64,000 bases of DNA from Umbelopsis isabellina (Eukaryota; Mucoromycota; Umbelopsidomycetes; Umbelopsidales; Umbelopsidaceae): positions 62,001-126,000 of the forward strand of contig JAEPQZ010000005.1 in assembly GCA_016758905.1 (NCBI GenBank), written 5' to 3'. Of this stretch, positions 44,904 to 57,456 are shown piece after piece. Both the position numbers and the translations under genes were made by a program. The notes under the pieces are model-generated. The model was not told where the DNA came from and made no database searches. It worked only from the letters and a program-made list of their open reading frames with translations. The first letter of the stretch is position 1. Each line of letters begins with the position of its first letter.

Positions 44904-47145
44904 ATGACAGGGAAATCCTACAAAAATGTTGCGATAAAGCATTTTAAGAAAGCGTCGCTCTCAACCATGCGATTCGGTGAATTGTTCATGACAAACATGC
45001 GTAAATCACAACTTCAAATTGAAGGTTAGTAATATTATTGATGCATATGCAGCTTGTTGTCTTAGAATAAAATATCCTAAACATGAATCCGTTGGATAGT
45101 TATTACCACCGATCAATTTAATGCCACCAAGGAAGACGCAACCATTTTCGGTGCGCCTTTGAAGGAGATCTTAGAACGATCTTCGTTTTCAACTAAGGGT
45201 GGTCTTTGCATCCCTTATGTGCTGCATCGCTGTTTCACAGAAATAGCAAAAAAAGGTAAGGGCAGGAGGCCAAGAATCTAAGCTTAACGAGCTTGCTAAC
45301 ATTGATTCCAGGTATCAAGTCCGAAGGTTTGTTCAGACTATCAGGATCGGCACCAAAGATACTTCAATTGGAAAAGTTGTTCAGTGAAGCTCCGGATTTC
45401 GGAAAAGATGTTGATTTGACACCATATGATGTGCATACATTAGCAGGTACCTTCAAAAAGCTTCTACGTAGCCTTCCTGAGCCAGTAATACCGCATCAAC
45501 TGCATGTTTACTATTTGAATGGATACAGTACGTATTGCTCTGTGTACCTTGTATGTTATGTTATTTGTATTGATGAGCAACTTTGCAGGCAAGTCTTCTA
45601 GCAATGAACGAAATTTGGCCCTCTTATCCAGCTTGGGTCACCGAATGAATCGATATCATTTTGATCTTCTCAAATACATTATTGCCATCGCTGCTTATGT
45701 GGAGAAGGAAAAGGCACACAATAAGATGACAGCTGAAGCACTTGCGATTGTACTTGCTCCGACATGTACTGGGCTGGACGGCATAATAAATAAATTGCCT
45801 AACAACAAGGAGAAAGAACGTGGAGACAAGCTATCTGTTTCTTTAGGCAGAAACACATTCAACCGTTCTGCAGCTTCGCATAATGTACTTCCTCTTAGTA
45901 TTGTTAAAGACTTGGAGCAGTGGACATCCTTGTTCCAATTCATGATAGTCAATCACGAGAAACTCCTTGTTAATTGGACTAATAACTTCGATTATGAAGA
46001 AACGGTAAGTTAATTTGAATATATCTAATTCAAATTTTCTATGTGCAGGAAACTAATTTTTTGCATAGAAAATCATTATTCCTGATATTCCTGAGCAAAA
46101 GGAACCTGAAGACGAGGAGGAGATAATCAGTCAGCTAAAGGCTTCATTTGAAGCTTTACCTATTTCCCAAAAAGAAGACACCAAACTTCGTTTTGATGAA
46201 TTTCCAGAATTGACGTTTAAGGACTTTGAACTGCCTGATTTAACCATAGCGCCAGTTATCAAAAGAGATTATATGAGAGATTCTTGGCAAAAGGATAACG
46301 TAGAAATCCTTACTCGTTCCAAGAGCGCCGCTGCCTTGTCAATGTCTCAGAGCTGCGAACACTTTTTCGCTGAACCAGAAGTGATAATTGACGTGTCCAC
46401 ACCAATCTTTGCCACCAATCAGAGAAAGACATTCAAGCCTGCCGTTAACACTGAAATGTCATCATTCTCAAGGAGCGTTCAATCTGCAAGACCATATTCT
46501 CCTAGCCAAAGACCGGGAGATGGCAAATATTTTGAAATATTGAGTCAGTGGAAGTCCCGTGAAGATCATCTTGCTCATGAACAACAGAAGGGCTCTCAGG
46601 CGCAAAAGCAAGAGCAAGCTAATGATGATGCTATTGCTGAAGAACCTGAAGTACCGTCTGAAGTTACACCTTTAGATGAGCCTAGCGCTGCTGTCGGTCA
46701 AGAGGATGACAAAGAAGCAGCCAATATGGATCAAGACACTGAAAATACAACAGAAGAATCATCTTTCGCTGAACCTGGTTTCCCCATTGAACAGCAAGAT
46801 GAAGTTATTGAAGATGTAGCTGAAGAACAACCAGAAGAGTTACCCATATCTGGAATAGAGCCTCTCATTGAAGAGCAGGCTCATGAAAATAATATTAACG
46901 TAGACAGCGAAGCTTCACTAGTGTCGTCTCCAACTGCACTTGAGTTCTCCGCTGAACAACAAGAAGTGTTACTTTCGGCTGAGTCTGTGTCTCCTCAAAT
47001 GGTGAGCCTTCGTGACGAAGATGACTGCAAGAACAAGCGCAAGGATACACCATTTCCTGACACTCACATGAACAAACTTCCCTCCGGACAATCGCTGGAC
47101 AGTGGTGTTTACAGTACTGATGGTCTCTCATTGAGCGATTTATAA
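44904..47145 (+). CDS. Rho GTPase-activating protein (RhoGAP domain)
   Basis: 661 residues in five exons: 44904-45024, 45100-45255, 45312-45527, 45589-46004, 46069-47145. The RhoGAP domain covers about residues 60-290. FGAPLKEIL opens it; the Arg finger is R101 in SEGLFRLSG; LAGTFKKLLRSLPEPVIP is the conserved second block; and KMTAEALAIVLAPTC the third, with Asn of the usual NLA/VFxP motif replaced. The C-terminal 300 residues are acidic (Glu/Gln/Asp-rich), probably disordered, ending in SLDSGVYSTDGLSLSDL. No other domain (PH, BAR, LIM) is visible. It should switch off Rho or Cdc42 at sites of polarised growth; the specific GTPase is not known. Converges on the coiled-coil gene. Confidence 0.92.
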
Positions 47146-47331
47146 TGATTCTTTACAAGCAAATAATAAATAGATGTTTTTAGTCATTATCATATACCAG
47201 TCCGTACTGATGATCTGTTATGGATGTTATTAGGAAGAAGATTTAATGCTATATGCTATAAACAAAACGGATCGTTTGCGAGATATGAGAGTGCTGGAGA
47301 AGGGCTGATTGTCTGAGCAGAGAATATATGT

Positions 47332-49435
47332 TCATTCGTCAGTCTCTTCTATCCGGAATCGTTGGCCCTGAAAAGTATACTCGTCACCAGGTATGATATT
47401 TGTCCCAGAATTATGTCTTTTCTGACTATTAGAGACACCGACAATGTCTTCACTGATTACTTCCGAATCGTCAATGGCTCTAAGAATCGTGGACCGTCGA
47501 TGCTGAGATTCTCTGGGCAAGTTGAGGTTGGTTCCAGCATTCAAAAGTTCATCATGAAGACTGCGTGATGGGGTACTTATTTTTGAATCACGCAGTACAT
47601 TTCGAAAGTTAGTGAGGTTATTGCTATCGCTTGTAATATATGGTTTTTTCTCAGCCATTAGGGTATCATTGTTCATCCGTAGCGGCGATCGAGTGAAGCT
47701 CGCTCCTACGTCCAAGGAGGAAATTGGTGAGGATTTATTTCTTTGTTGGGAATCATCGTGATGAAGGATATATTGCGCGACTCGAGTAATTATATTTATC
47801 CAAGGCAGGCTGCTTTAATACCATCAAGTAGATCATTTACATACCCTTTAACGCTGATACATTGTTTAAGCTGTGCTCTTTTTCCCGATCAAGGCGAGTA
47901 TCAGATCTATCGTTGCTTTTGTGTATTTCATCCCAATATTTGTTTGTGCGCAGAGTGCCATTTGGAGATCTGAGGGGATATTAGTATAATCCGATTTTAA
48001 ACGCCATAATCAGCCCTGGGATAAGCATACCTTATAGTGTTTGTAGGTCGTAACCTTATGTTCGCTAATTCTTGCAATAGGGGAGGCATAGCAGGATACT
48101 CATTAGCTTGCCTTGGAGACTATGTGTAGACATTAGCTTGTCAGAGTCAAAGAACATATTGGCGGTTCTTGCTGAATTCATGGCAAACTTACCAGTCTTT
48201 CTGGGTGATTTTGACTTTTGTACGATGGGGTTCGAGAGTTACGTACAGATCTACTGAACGGGGAGCAATTTAATGGCGTTCTTTTTTGTGATAGCGTCCG
48301 CGCTCGTGGTACTGGAGAGATGGGAAGGGTTGGTAGTTCGTTAGACCGGCTAACAAAACTGCTTTCATGGTCTTTTGAGCTGATAGCTGGCTTCGCATGT
48401 TTAGCGCTGTCAGGGCCAATGACGGTCGAAGTTCGCATTAAAATCGGGCGTTGAGGTGGGTCTGAAAACAACGTTTCATGGGTTGTTGGTTCATCCTCCA
48501 AAATGTCAGTATCGAAAGGACCCGATTTCCTGGATACCAAGGAATTCTCATTCTGATCATACTCTAAAATCCCTGGAGTATACAATGCGTGAACCTGCAA
48601 TAAATGTAAAAAACGATAAGATATGGCTGCATTTCTGACTTTAGTTGCCTAAGTTCTTCTCGTCCTTTTTTTACCTGCTTTCTAACAATATCTAAATTGC
48701 GATCTAGTCTTTGAACACGGTGGAGCTCGTCGTCCAGCTCATCAAAGTCTAACCGCGTGCGTGACTGAGTACTCGAGGACATGTGGCTGTATGGGCTGTG
48801 AGGTAGAATGCTTTGATCTACTGCTGCTTGCTCCAATACCTTTGTAAGTGACCGATTTGCTTGGTATTCGATATCATCATTTGGGTTTGACATATCATTC
48901 AACCATTGTTTAGTAGCTTGAGAAGTTGAGGCTACTACTTATTATTTAGTGCGCAATTATTAATCTATCAGGCATATTCGTCAGATAATCACCTTTCCTC
49001 GTGTTATAACCTCTAGGGCTCTCATTGATCTTTTGCCTCTCAAAGTGAGGTGTAAGACTCGTGGTATAACGCTTTTGCCGTGTTGACCTAGGGGTAGAAT
49101 TCATATACTTTTTCTCAATTCGCTGCTTGCTGGGAGTACCTAAGGTTTGCGACTGATTGAAAGTCACTATATGAGGTCATTGAACTATTGTAATGCTAAA
49201 AACCTACCCTGCTGTAAGGAGTCTTGCTGGTTTCCGGTACAGAAAACGAGTGGTACAGTTGGTCAAACTCGCTCGTGGCATTCGTTTTGGCCTGTTGAAA
49301 AAGGTCGACTACTGAGGATAAGAAGGAGCGGTTGGACGATGGTGGAATAGCTTCGTAGTTCCTGACTTGGTGTTTAGGAGTTGATGGCGGCAGTGTTTCT
49401 CGTACATGGTCTAACTTTTCCTCTGATCGGGTCAT
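47332..49435 (-). CDS. Uncharacterised Ser/Pro-rich protein with short coiled coil
   Basis: Not recognised. Seven exons stay in frame across 564 residues: 49435-49208, 49152-48993, 48916-48675, 48594-48193, 48119-48031, 47969-47845, 47780-47332. Mostly disordered, rich in Ser, Thr, Arg and S/T-P sites (PPSTPK, STPRSTRQ, SPRG, SKISTPSR). A coiled coil sits around residues 160-210 (DELDDELHRVQRLDRNLDIVRKQ) and may continue into the intron after 48675, which would read on as charged helix if retained. The C-terminus YTFQGQRFRIEETDE looks folded. The S/T-P density suggests a cell-cycle or spindle-pole/septum protein, but that is a guess. Shares a 145-bp promoter gap with the Zn2Cys6 factor. Confidence 0.7.
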
Positions 49436-49580
49436 TTGAGTCAAAAGCGCGTTTTAAGGTTAAAGATCGGGTGATTGCCACTAAGTTTCGATAATGAGCA
49501 GTCACAATACTGCCCTTTTCAGAGTGGTTGAAAAAAGCAGCTGAGCGATAAGTTAGGTCGACTCGCACAGCACATATACC
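49436..49580. promoter_or_regulatory. Short bidirectional promoter gap
   Basis: 145 bp between the start codons of the coiled-coil gene (minus) and the Zn2Cys6 gene (plus). No clear TATA box. Contains no direct CGG triplet pair that would suggest self-regulation. Confidence 0.45.
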
Positions 49581-51861
49581 ATGCTCGAAAAAGAGACTGG
49601 CCAACACACTAGGAGGAAACGCAATCATCCATGCAATGGTAAATTCTTGTTCATTATCGAATGGTCTGCTAACGACACAAATTTTAACCGAATTTCTTTA
49701 GAGTGTAGATTCCACAGACGAAAATGTAATAGACCAAACGATAGTGTCAGCTGTGAGCGTTGCATTCGGCTAAAACGAGAATGTGTTACCGCAACCCAGG
49801 GTATGGATGGCGACGATACTTCATCTGCCGACCAAGATTCCATGGTTGAAGTCAACCCCGGTGCAGTCATAGGCTATAACGAACAACTAAAGGAAATGGA
49901 AAACCAACTGCTAATGTTAGAAAGAGCTCTTATGGACGCCAAAGTAGCAGCTAAAATAACTTATACATTGGAAGATTCAGAAGATAGCACATCAAGCTGT
50001 AGTACCTCGTCCCCGGCGTCGTCAGCGTCATATAATAGTTCAGAGACATCTGCTAGTGAAACGAGTCTTATTACCCACAAAAAGCGAAAAACATCACGAG
50101 ATGACGAGCTAAGAGATCCCATCGTGTTGACTATGACTAAAAATGGATTGACACTGGAGACCAACGTCAAGAATATTGATGACTTTCTTAGCTTTGGTTT
50201 ACAAGCTCTACAATACCTTGATGGATCGTCTTTGTACACTAAACCTGGTGTTGATATGAAGACTATAGCCTTAACTACAACAAGTAGAACCAATAATATC
50301 CAATGGATATTTCGAGAAGCATTGCGAAGGAACAAGGGACGTGGTGCCCTAGTACCTCAATTCACAGGCTCTTTATTGTTTGACGCAGAAAACGTCATTA
50401 CAAATCTGGTCGCTGCATTTTTCCATTGTTACAACAGTGTTCATCCCTTTTTGCATGCAGACACCTATTACAAAAAGTATCACAAGAATGGAGATTTGAC
50501 AGATGCGCCTCTAACAGCAACAATATGCGCAGTTATGACGCAGCGCTCTTGTGCTCACATACACTACGAACCTTTTGAGATGCGGAATATGGGAGAATAC
50601 TTTTATCAAATTGCCAGAGATGCGTTATCCGACATTATGGATGATACATCGAGGCAACCAGAAGCATCTATCGGTTTTCTATTATTGTCACAATATTGCT
50701 TTTTCACTTTAAGATTTTCAGAAGCCCGCCATTTCTCGTCCATGGCATATATTATAGCTCATGATGCGGTCAAAAGTATCATTGAAGAAAATACGCAGGA
50801 TCCGGAACAAGTCATCATGAAAAGAAATTATCTTTTTCTCAATTTCCAGGAAATGGCTTTAAAACACTTCCTGGACAATAGCAATGAATTTTTGGACGTC
50901 AAGTTGTTTGATTCAAATCTTATAACACTACCCGACGATGGCGAAATTGCGAAAATATTCTTAAAGATCGCTAATAGAGCCATGAAATTTTTTAGATGCA
51001 AGCAGTTAATTCAAATCATGGTTAGTGTTGTTTTACAACATTTTATTAATCAAGGCGATCACTGACAGCTTTGACCCATATCAATAGGAGCAAATACACG
51101 ATGCACATTGTGGGAAGGTCTCGGAACTTTCTCTAGAGGCATTTTTTGAGCTTCAGAAATTGATTGAAGTCTTTTGGAACGAAATGCCGATTGAAGAAAG
51201 ATTCTTCCATGACCCTTACGATGTAGAAAGGCAGGAAAGAGGATACGAGCTGTTTCAAAATACTACTGAATTGTTACCTCAACTTATGTTTCATCAATTT
51301 CAATTGGCTGTACATTCCTGCTTTATACCCACTGAGGAGACGTATGCCACTGCAGATCAGACTTCAACTTACAGCATGTATACAAACGCAATTCATAATC
51401 AAGCTATGCGAATATGTCTTGACAGTTCAAAGGCCGTCATATCCATGTCTCAAAGGGTGGCCGATCTTGGAGACGTTTGCAAATGTAAGTCATTTTCGCC
51501 AAGCCTTCTTCACCAAGTATATTGCATTTTTTCACAAACTTGTTGCTCATATATTGAACCCAATACAGTTGATAGAGATTTCCTTTTGGGAGTTCTAGAA
51601 ACCTTGGCTGTCTTAACAAACTGTCCCGACAAATGTGTTGCTAACGAAGCCGGTATCTACTTAAATTTGTGCTTTAGTATGCTAAGAAAAACGTTATTCG
51701 TAGATATGGTGTCTGTTCCACATACGTTGACAATGGGACACAAGCCTGACAGCGACTACGTGGACATACCAAGGTACGAAAGTTCTCCATCACCAACAAC
51801 CATCATTATGTGGGAATCTATGGTTCGATCACTTGCGCAACTAGGTATACGACCTGAATAA
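49581..51861 (+). CDS. Zn2Cys6 fungal transcription factor with MHR domain
   Basis: 716 residues in three exons: 49581-49638, 49702-51020, 51088-51861. The binuclear zinc cluster has cysteines at 18, 21, 28, 37, 40 and 47 (C-x2-C-x6-C-x8-C-x2-C-x6-C), exactly the Gal4-class spacing, and is created only when the first intron is removed. A short linker and a coiled segment (EQLKEMENQLLMLERAL) suggest dimer binding. A Ser-rich stretch is followed by a fungal-specific middle homology region (about 250-560: AAFFHCYNSVHPFLHADTYYKKY, then SIGFLLLSQYCF). The C-terminal exon contains an 84-bp GTAAGT-to-CAG stretch (about 51485-51568) that is in frame and open, so it may be spliced or retained. Target genes unknown. 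Confidence 0.92.
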
Positions 51862-52223
51862 GTGTCCTAATATGTTGGATCAATGAAGCTATTCGCTGCT
51901 TTTTGTTGCATCATCCCCTTTCTTTTTTTTTTATCCATAGAGAAACGCCCTACTTTTAGTTTGTACCATAATAATTGTAATATTTCCAAGCATCACTTTC
52001 ATTAAAGCATTTTTCTCTCATGCCAATTGAACAGCATAGCCAGAGTAATGCTATTCTTCCTTCGTATATGCCATTAACATATTGCGTGGATAGTGCACGA
52101 TAAAAACGGGGGATCAATGAAGGGACAAATAATTCAAACATTGATTTCCCATTTAGGGTATAAAAATTTCATAGGGAGAAGCAAAATCCAGCGTTGTCGC
52201 TTTTAGCTGACTGTGCTTGGAGA
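51862..52223. other. Intergenic between Zn2Cys6 and velvet genes
   Basis: AT-rich, with a T-rich tract at about 51920. No gene seen. Confidence 0.45.
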
Positions 52224-53966
52224 ATGGACAGTGCCATCGCCAATGACAGCGAAATGACCGACCATGATACAATCTCAGGCTATATTACCTCAAGTGAACA
52301 GGGCAGTAACCTTGAAAAAGTGTAAGATATACTTTTTTTTTACTCTGTCTACATTCTATACTATTGTTTTTCGATTGTGCATAGCCTCTGTGGCTGTCAA
52401 GCAGTTTCAGGATCATGAACTGACGCTCCTTGTGATGTTTTCCTTAGGTCCTTTCGATTGATAACGAAACAACAACCAAAACAATCCAGGATGTGCGGTA
52501 TAGGAGAACGATGTATGTAATAGTCGTTATCTATGGACATCAATACATTTTACGCTATGACCGCGGCGCTATACTTGTGGCACGAAGCGAACAATACAAG
52601 ATAATGTCATTGATCGGAGGTGGTGTAAAGAAGTTCTTTGTCACCAATGGTCGTCAATGTCTCGAAGTTGTATGTTCATGCCGCAGCAACGTCATCATCA
52701 TGTATCAATGGCATAATCCATTGCATTGACCTCCAATGCTCATTTTTTTACGCCCAGGCATGTTAATCTAACCCCGTAAATTTTTATCTGATTCTAGTCG
52801 ATAGAAGACCAGTTGATCCACCACCAGTAATTCAATTAGAATTATTACTCCAAAGCGACTCAAGTGTCGATCGCAAGTAAGCATTCATCAGTTTTGATTA
52901 GAAATCTGATAAGCTAAATGTACTCATGTTTCCTATTTCGCCACTTAGCTTGATGTTTGAAAGTCCCTGTCTATTCATGTGTGCCACCCTTCTACCTGTC
53001 CATGATGGAATTGCATCAAACTTTGAACTGGAAACAACTATACGTTCGGCCACAGGGTGCATGGTATCGTCTCTTAATCACTTGAAGGATTTGAATGACG
53101 ATAGCGGTGCATTTTTTGTGTTTCCAGATATCTCGGTTCGCGTAGACGGTGTCTACCGTTTTCGAATGACCTTGTTTGAAATAACAGGGTAAGCTGCATA
53201 GTTGACGAGCTTATCATCTCGTGACATGGATCAACTAATATTTGTTGCCATGAACCAGGGACCGCGTTCGGTGTCGGGATTCGATAGATACTGAACCATT
53301 TACAGTTTTTCCAGCTAAAAAGGTATGATAGTGATTAACAAATGGTAAATTTTTAGTGATGTTGTGCTAATGAAGCTATAGTTTCCAGGAATGGAGGAAT
53401 CAACATCACTTTCAAGGCTTTTTGCAGAGCAAGGCTTAAAAATACGAATACGGAAGGAACTTCGTTCCAAACGGAAAAAAGATACATCACAGCAAAGTGG
53501 TGACCAGGAAGTCAGTAAATTTGAATCAGAGCCTGTATCATCATCTAATCAGAGTAAGAATTACCAAGGTGGTGATGTTCGTGGTGAAAATCTGCACCCT
53601 TTCACATCAAACGCACTTTTGGAAATGTCGAGTGTCAGTCCTCAGCAATCCAGGAACATCCCTGCTCCAAGGACAATCACTCTCCCAAGAAACATTCTTG
53701 ATACCCATGCTCGAACGAACCTTCCCTTTCCACCCACATACGCATCTTCAACATATTCAACTTCTACAAAACCAGATGCGATAATACCAGAACCAAGTCT
53801 CTTCCTTGACCGGTCATCGAGCGTGGAGTCATCTCAAATACCGCCAAATCGAAGCTTACCGCGGCTACCGAGCATTGAACGGTCAAATGGCCAACATTTT
53901 GAAGAAGAATATCAAAGTGAGCCAAACTATCAAAAGAGATTCAAGTACCCTTCTGAATCGAAATAA
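52224..53966 (+). CDS. Velvet-domain transcriptional regulator
   Basis: 376 residues in six exons: 52224-52321, 52448-52512, 52798-52876, 52949-53188, 53259-53322, 53382-53966. Velvet factors (VeA, VelB, VosA, VelC) have an NF-kB-like DNA-binding fold and link development to secondary metabolism. Diagnostic segments: RLITKQQPKQSRMCGIGER, then DRRPVDPPPVIQLEL, the pair that opens the velvet fold; SPCLFMCATLL; GCMVSSLNHLKD; FFVFPDISVRVDGVYRFRMTLFEI; and the closing FTVFPAKKFPGMEESTSLSRLFAEQG. The order is canonical. The basic run RIRKELRSKRKK follows, likely a nuclear signal, then a Ser/Pro-rich tail of about 150 residues. The second intron is long (285 bp) and contains a 78-codon open frame. 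VosA/VelB class cannot be settled by eye. Confidence 0.92.
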
Positions 53967-54410
53967 TGTCAAATTTATGAGGATTACGGGTGTAAAGAGG
54001 CGCGCCAGTTAAGGATCACATGCTGATTCAATTAGTAAATATCTTGGTGTAAACATTTTCTAATTAATGAGAGACATTTTTAAAGAAAAATGGATGCATC
54101 ACCGTGTACTATACATTAATGTCAACCACAAAATTACGATAATTATTTGATCTACAGCCAGCTGTGCACAGTTATCAAGGAAATAAAAGTTGCATGCAAT
54201 TTTTGCCATACCACCAATTCAGTTTCATCATTCAGTGATCTGCCTCCTGTATTACAGTCGATATAGCAGCCAGAACAATACATTTTATAATGATATGTCC
54301 AGGCCTCATGTGGTACAAGGGTACGCCAAAAAAGGTACACAGCCACAAATGACTAGATATGATTTTTCGGCAGCTCACCGAGTCTCGAATTCCGACGTGC
54401 AGCTTCTTTT
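53967..54410. other. Intergenic between velvet and Hsp70-like genes
   Basis: No gene seen; short frames on both strands look like chance. Confidence 0.45.
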
Positions 54411-56907
54411 ATGGCTGATCAGCGAGTGTTCAACGAGCGAGACTACCCAGTCGTTGTCGGCATTGATTTTGGTAGGGTAGAATGTAACTGGATAATTGCA
54501 TACATACCTATCCTCATGGTGGCTTTGACGCATTTCAGGCACAACATACTCCGGAGCCGCGTATTCGCTGGCCAATCAAGAAGATATCGAAGACATTGTG
54601 AGATGGTAAGCATCGCCCAGGCTTTTTACGAGGAAACCGAAATTGTTCAACTAAGGTACCTTTTTTGTTGGAAAAAGGCCACGGCAATCTAGCAGTGTCT
54701 ATTGTAAGGTGGGTATCAGTTAAATTTGCAAATTTACGTGTGTGTACCTCAGACGTCAGCACTAACTGTTGCTTTCAGACACCAACCATGAATGTAAGTA
54801 CATGAGGAGTCTGTGATAATGATCACGGTCTTTTATATTGCAGCATGTACTAATTGAGATTGCCTAACCAGCTGTACAGAGGCGATTCGAAGGTGAGGGG
54901 TGTAGATATTAATCGTGGGGTTATGTCCGATCTGAAAGCTGACTTATCTGGTAATAGAAATTAGTTCAGTGGGGAAACGCAGCACGATTAGAACTGCTGA
55001 GGCCAATCAATCGAGATGCTGTGCTCTTGAAGCAATACAAGTTGTATCTTGATGAAGCTCTGAGCAAAGACCTTGTACCACTCCCTAATGATCTGACCAT
55101 AGTTGATGTTATATCAGGTCGGTACATATTGTGGATGATATATATTTTTGCCTACATACTGATTTCGCATCTTTAGATTTCTTGAGAGAATTCCACGATC
55201 ATCTAATATTTGAGATGAGCCGAGGCATAGCTCGCGAATTCAAACAAGACTCTTTCAGGTACTGTCTCACAGTTCCTGCTATGTGGTCCGATCGTGCAAA
55301 GGCGTTGATGAGAGAGGCTGCAATCAATGCTGGTCTGATAAAGGAGACGGATCACAGAGATAGACTCATGTTAATCTCGGAGCCGGAAGCTGCCGCAATA
55401 TATTGCGAGAAAAAATGTGAGCAGTTCAATTTGAGTAATGAGGACAGATTCATGATTTGTGATGCTGGAGGTAATATCGATTTTCGTCTTCGCCTAGCAT
55501 TCGAAAACAAAAGCTAAAGTTCTTTACATCTATTGTATAGGTGGTACGGTTGATTTGATTGTTTTCAAGGTCGAAACAACTTTTCAAGGAACACGAAAAT
55601 TCAAAGAAGATACAAAAGGACATGGCGAATCTTGTGGTTCAATTTTCATTGACAAGCGAATGCGCAAATTGTTAAAGCGCAAGCTCAAAGTTGCAACCAA
55701 GTCTGTTCCACCTTATGCATTTGAGCATATGATGGATTCATTTATCAATACTGTGAAACCTGAGTTCGACGGAACGGACGATCATTTCATTCAGCTGCCA
55801 GCATCTCTGGAATTATCTTCCTTAACCAACGAGGAAATTGGGTTGGACGAAGGAGTCTTATGTTTGACCATGCAAGAACTTCGAGACGAAGTGTTTGAGC
55901 CTGTCGTGCAAGATGTTTTGAAACTTATCCGTCAGCAGAGGAGTACAGTAGATAGATTGGAAGCTATCTTCCTTGTTGGTGGATTTGGATCTAGCAATTA
56001 TCTTTTCAAACGAGTGCAACAAGAATTTGGAAGTGAGGTCCCACTGGTGGGTGTGCCACCACGAGCAGGTAATCTGATTTTTCTCCTCAAGTGCTTTCAC
56101 GTGACATATGGAGAGTTGGATGCTAACGTTTGCAACAGAATTGGCGGTAACTCGTGGCGCTGTTTACTTTGGTAAAAATCCAAATCTGGTTACTACCAGA
56201 GTACCGTAAGTTTCTCTATGTATCACATCAAATACTGAACCATTTGTTTGACATCAATGGTGTAGCCGTTATTGGTACGGAATAGATTCAACAAATAAGT
56301 TTATTGAAGGACTGGATCCACCAGAGTTCAAAATCATTCGAAATGATGGGAGTATTAGGTAACTTCTAAGTCTCCAACATTGCCAAAATGCCCATGCCGA
56401 TGTATAACTCTGACAAATATAAATTTCATAGAGCCGATAATCGTTTTTCCATATTCGTCAGGCGTGGTGTACCTTTAGGTGAGCTTCGTAACATCATTAC
56501 CAAAAATTTGATCATGAAGGCTCATTCGATCCCTTAGACATTAATGATTGTGTGGTGAAGAAGTATTATGCATTTTATCCCAATCAAACCGTTTGCTCGC
56601 TCTTTGCTGCTGACACAGAGGAAGAACCACGCTACACATGTGCTCCAACTATGGGAGTACGACGAATTGCTAATTTTACAATTCCAATGCCGAAACTACC
56701 GGATGTACAGTACGGTGAAAGAATAGACTTACTCATAAAGGTAAGATTGTCCAACAAATTGCAGTGTCCAAAAAGACATATCAAGATACAAGCTCGGAAC
56801 ATCATACTGACACGATCGTTTAGATGTACTTTGGTGAAGTCGAATTAAGAGTAGAGGCTGTCATTCAAGGCAAAACTTACTCCACGACTTGCATGTTTGA
56901 GGCTTGA
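54411..56907 (+). CDS. HSPA12-like Hsp70 family ATPase
   Basis: Distant Hsp70 relative of the HSPA12A/B class. 556 residues in thirteen exons: 54411-54471, 54539-54605, 54678-54708, 54779-54793, 54872-54892, 54958-55117, 55177-55470, 55541-56068, 56139-56205, 56266-56358, 56432-56478, 56538-56740, 56824-56907. Phosphate loop 1 is VVGIDFGTTYSGAAYS; KTPTMNLY and QWGNAARLE follow; RYCLTVPAMWSDRAKALMREAA is the ATPase helix; LISEPEAAA, then DAGGGTVDL (phosphate loop 2) and IFLVGGFGSS (adenosine motif) are intact. The C-terminal part is short and lacks the classical peptide-binding lid, as in HSPA12. Three consecutive exons are only 31, 15 and 21 bp. The exon 6 donor (GTCGGT at 55118) is unusual. 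Client and role unknown. Confidence 0.9.
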
Positions 56908-57456
56908 TATAATGCTCGAGTCATAATTCGCTTTTCTTTGTTACATTTTTTTCTCTCATAAGTCGTCTTTCTGTTGACCAGACAACTCCAATTCTCTACC
57001 CAGTCATACCCTCGTTTTCATCAAGCACACATTTCACATATACATTTGAGGCTTCATCTTTTTATTTTGTTCCTTCTTTTAATTGAAAATTGGCTTTAGA
57101 TGCTAATTCTAGATAGAAGCATGATATAAAAGGTATCTTCTGTCGCCAAGGATTCATTTAATGCAGCGGCTTTTTTATTAATGCGGCTGAGGTGCCACCA
57201 CTGTTGTTAGAGACTACAATAATTACAAGAGCATATCACTTCATATCCCCAAGATACAGCAACTGTGAGCATAATTCTCCTGAATTCATAAGGTTTGAAC
57301 ATGGCAATCATGGTTCTTGCATATGTGTTACAAATTGGGTAATAAGTGGTGTGTGTTCGAAAAAAAGCTTAGCATAATACAACCCTGGGGACGACATTAA
57401 AATTTCGCAAAAGATATCTATGGACTCGAAAACAATGCAGAAATCAATTAGGATGC
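56908..57456. other. Convergent intergenic region
   Basis: 3' flanks of the Hsp70-like gene and the small membrane-protein gene, T-rich near 56930-57075. No gene seen. Confidence 0.5.

Noticed and set aside
54606-54677. Alternative Hsp70-like exon encoding a VPFLLEKG-type segment
   Set aside because: Frame-compatible with a GTGAGA donor, but it removes the conserved R-W; the micro-exon model gives the expected family sequence.
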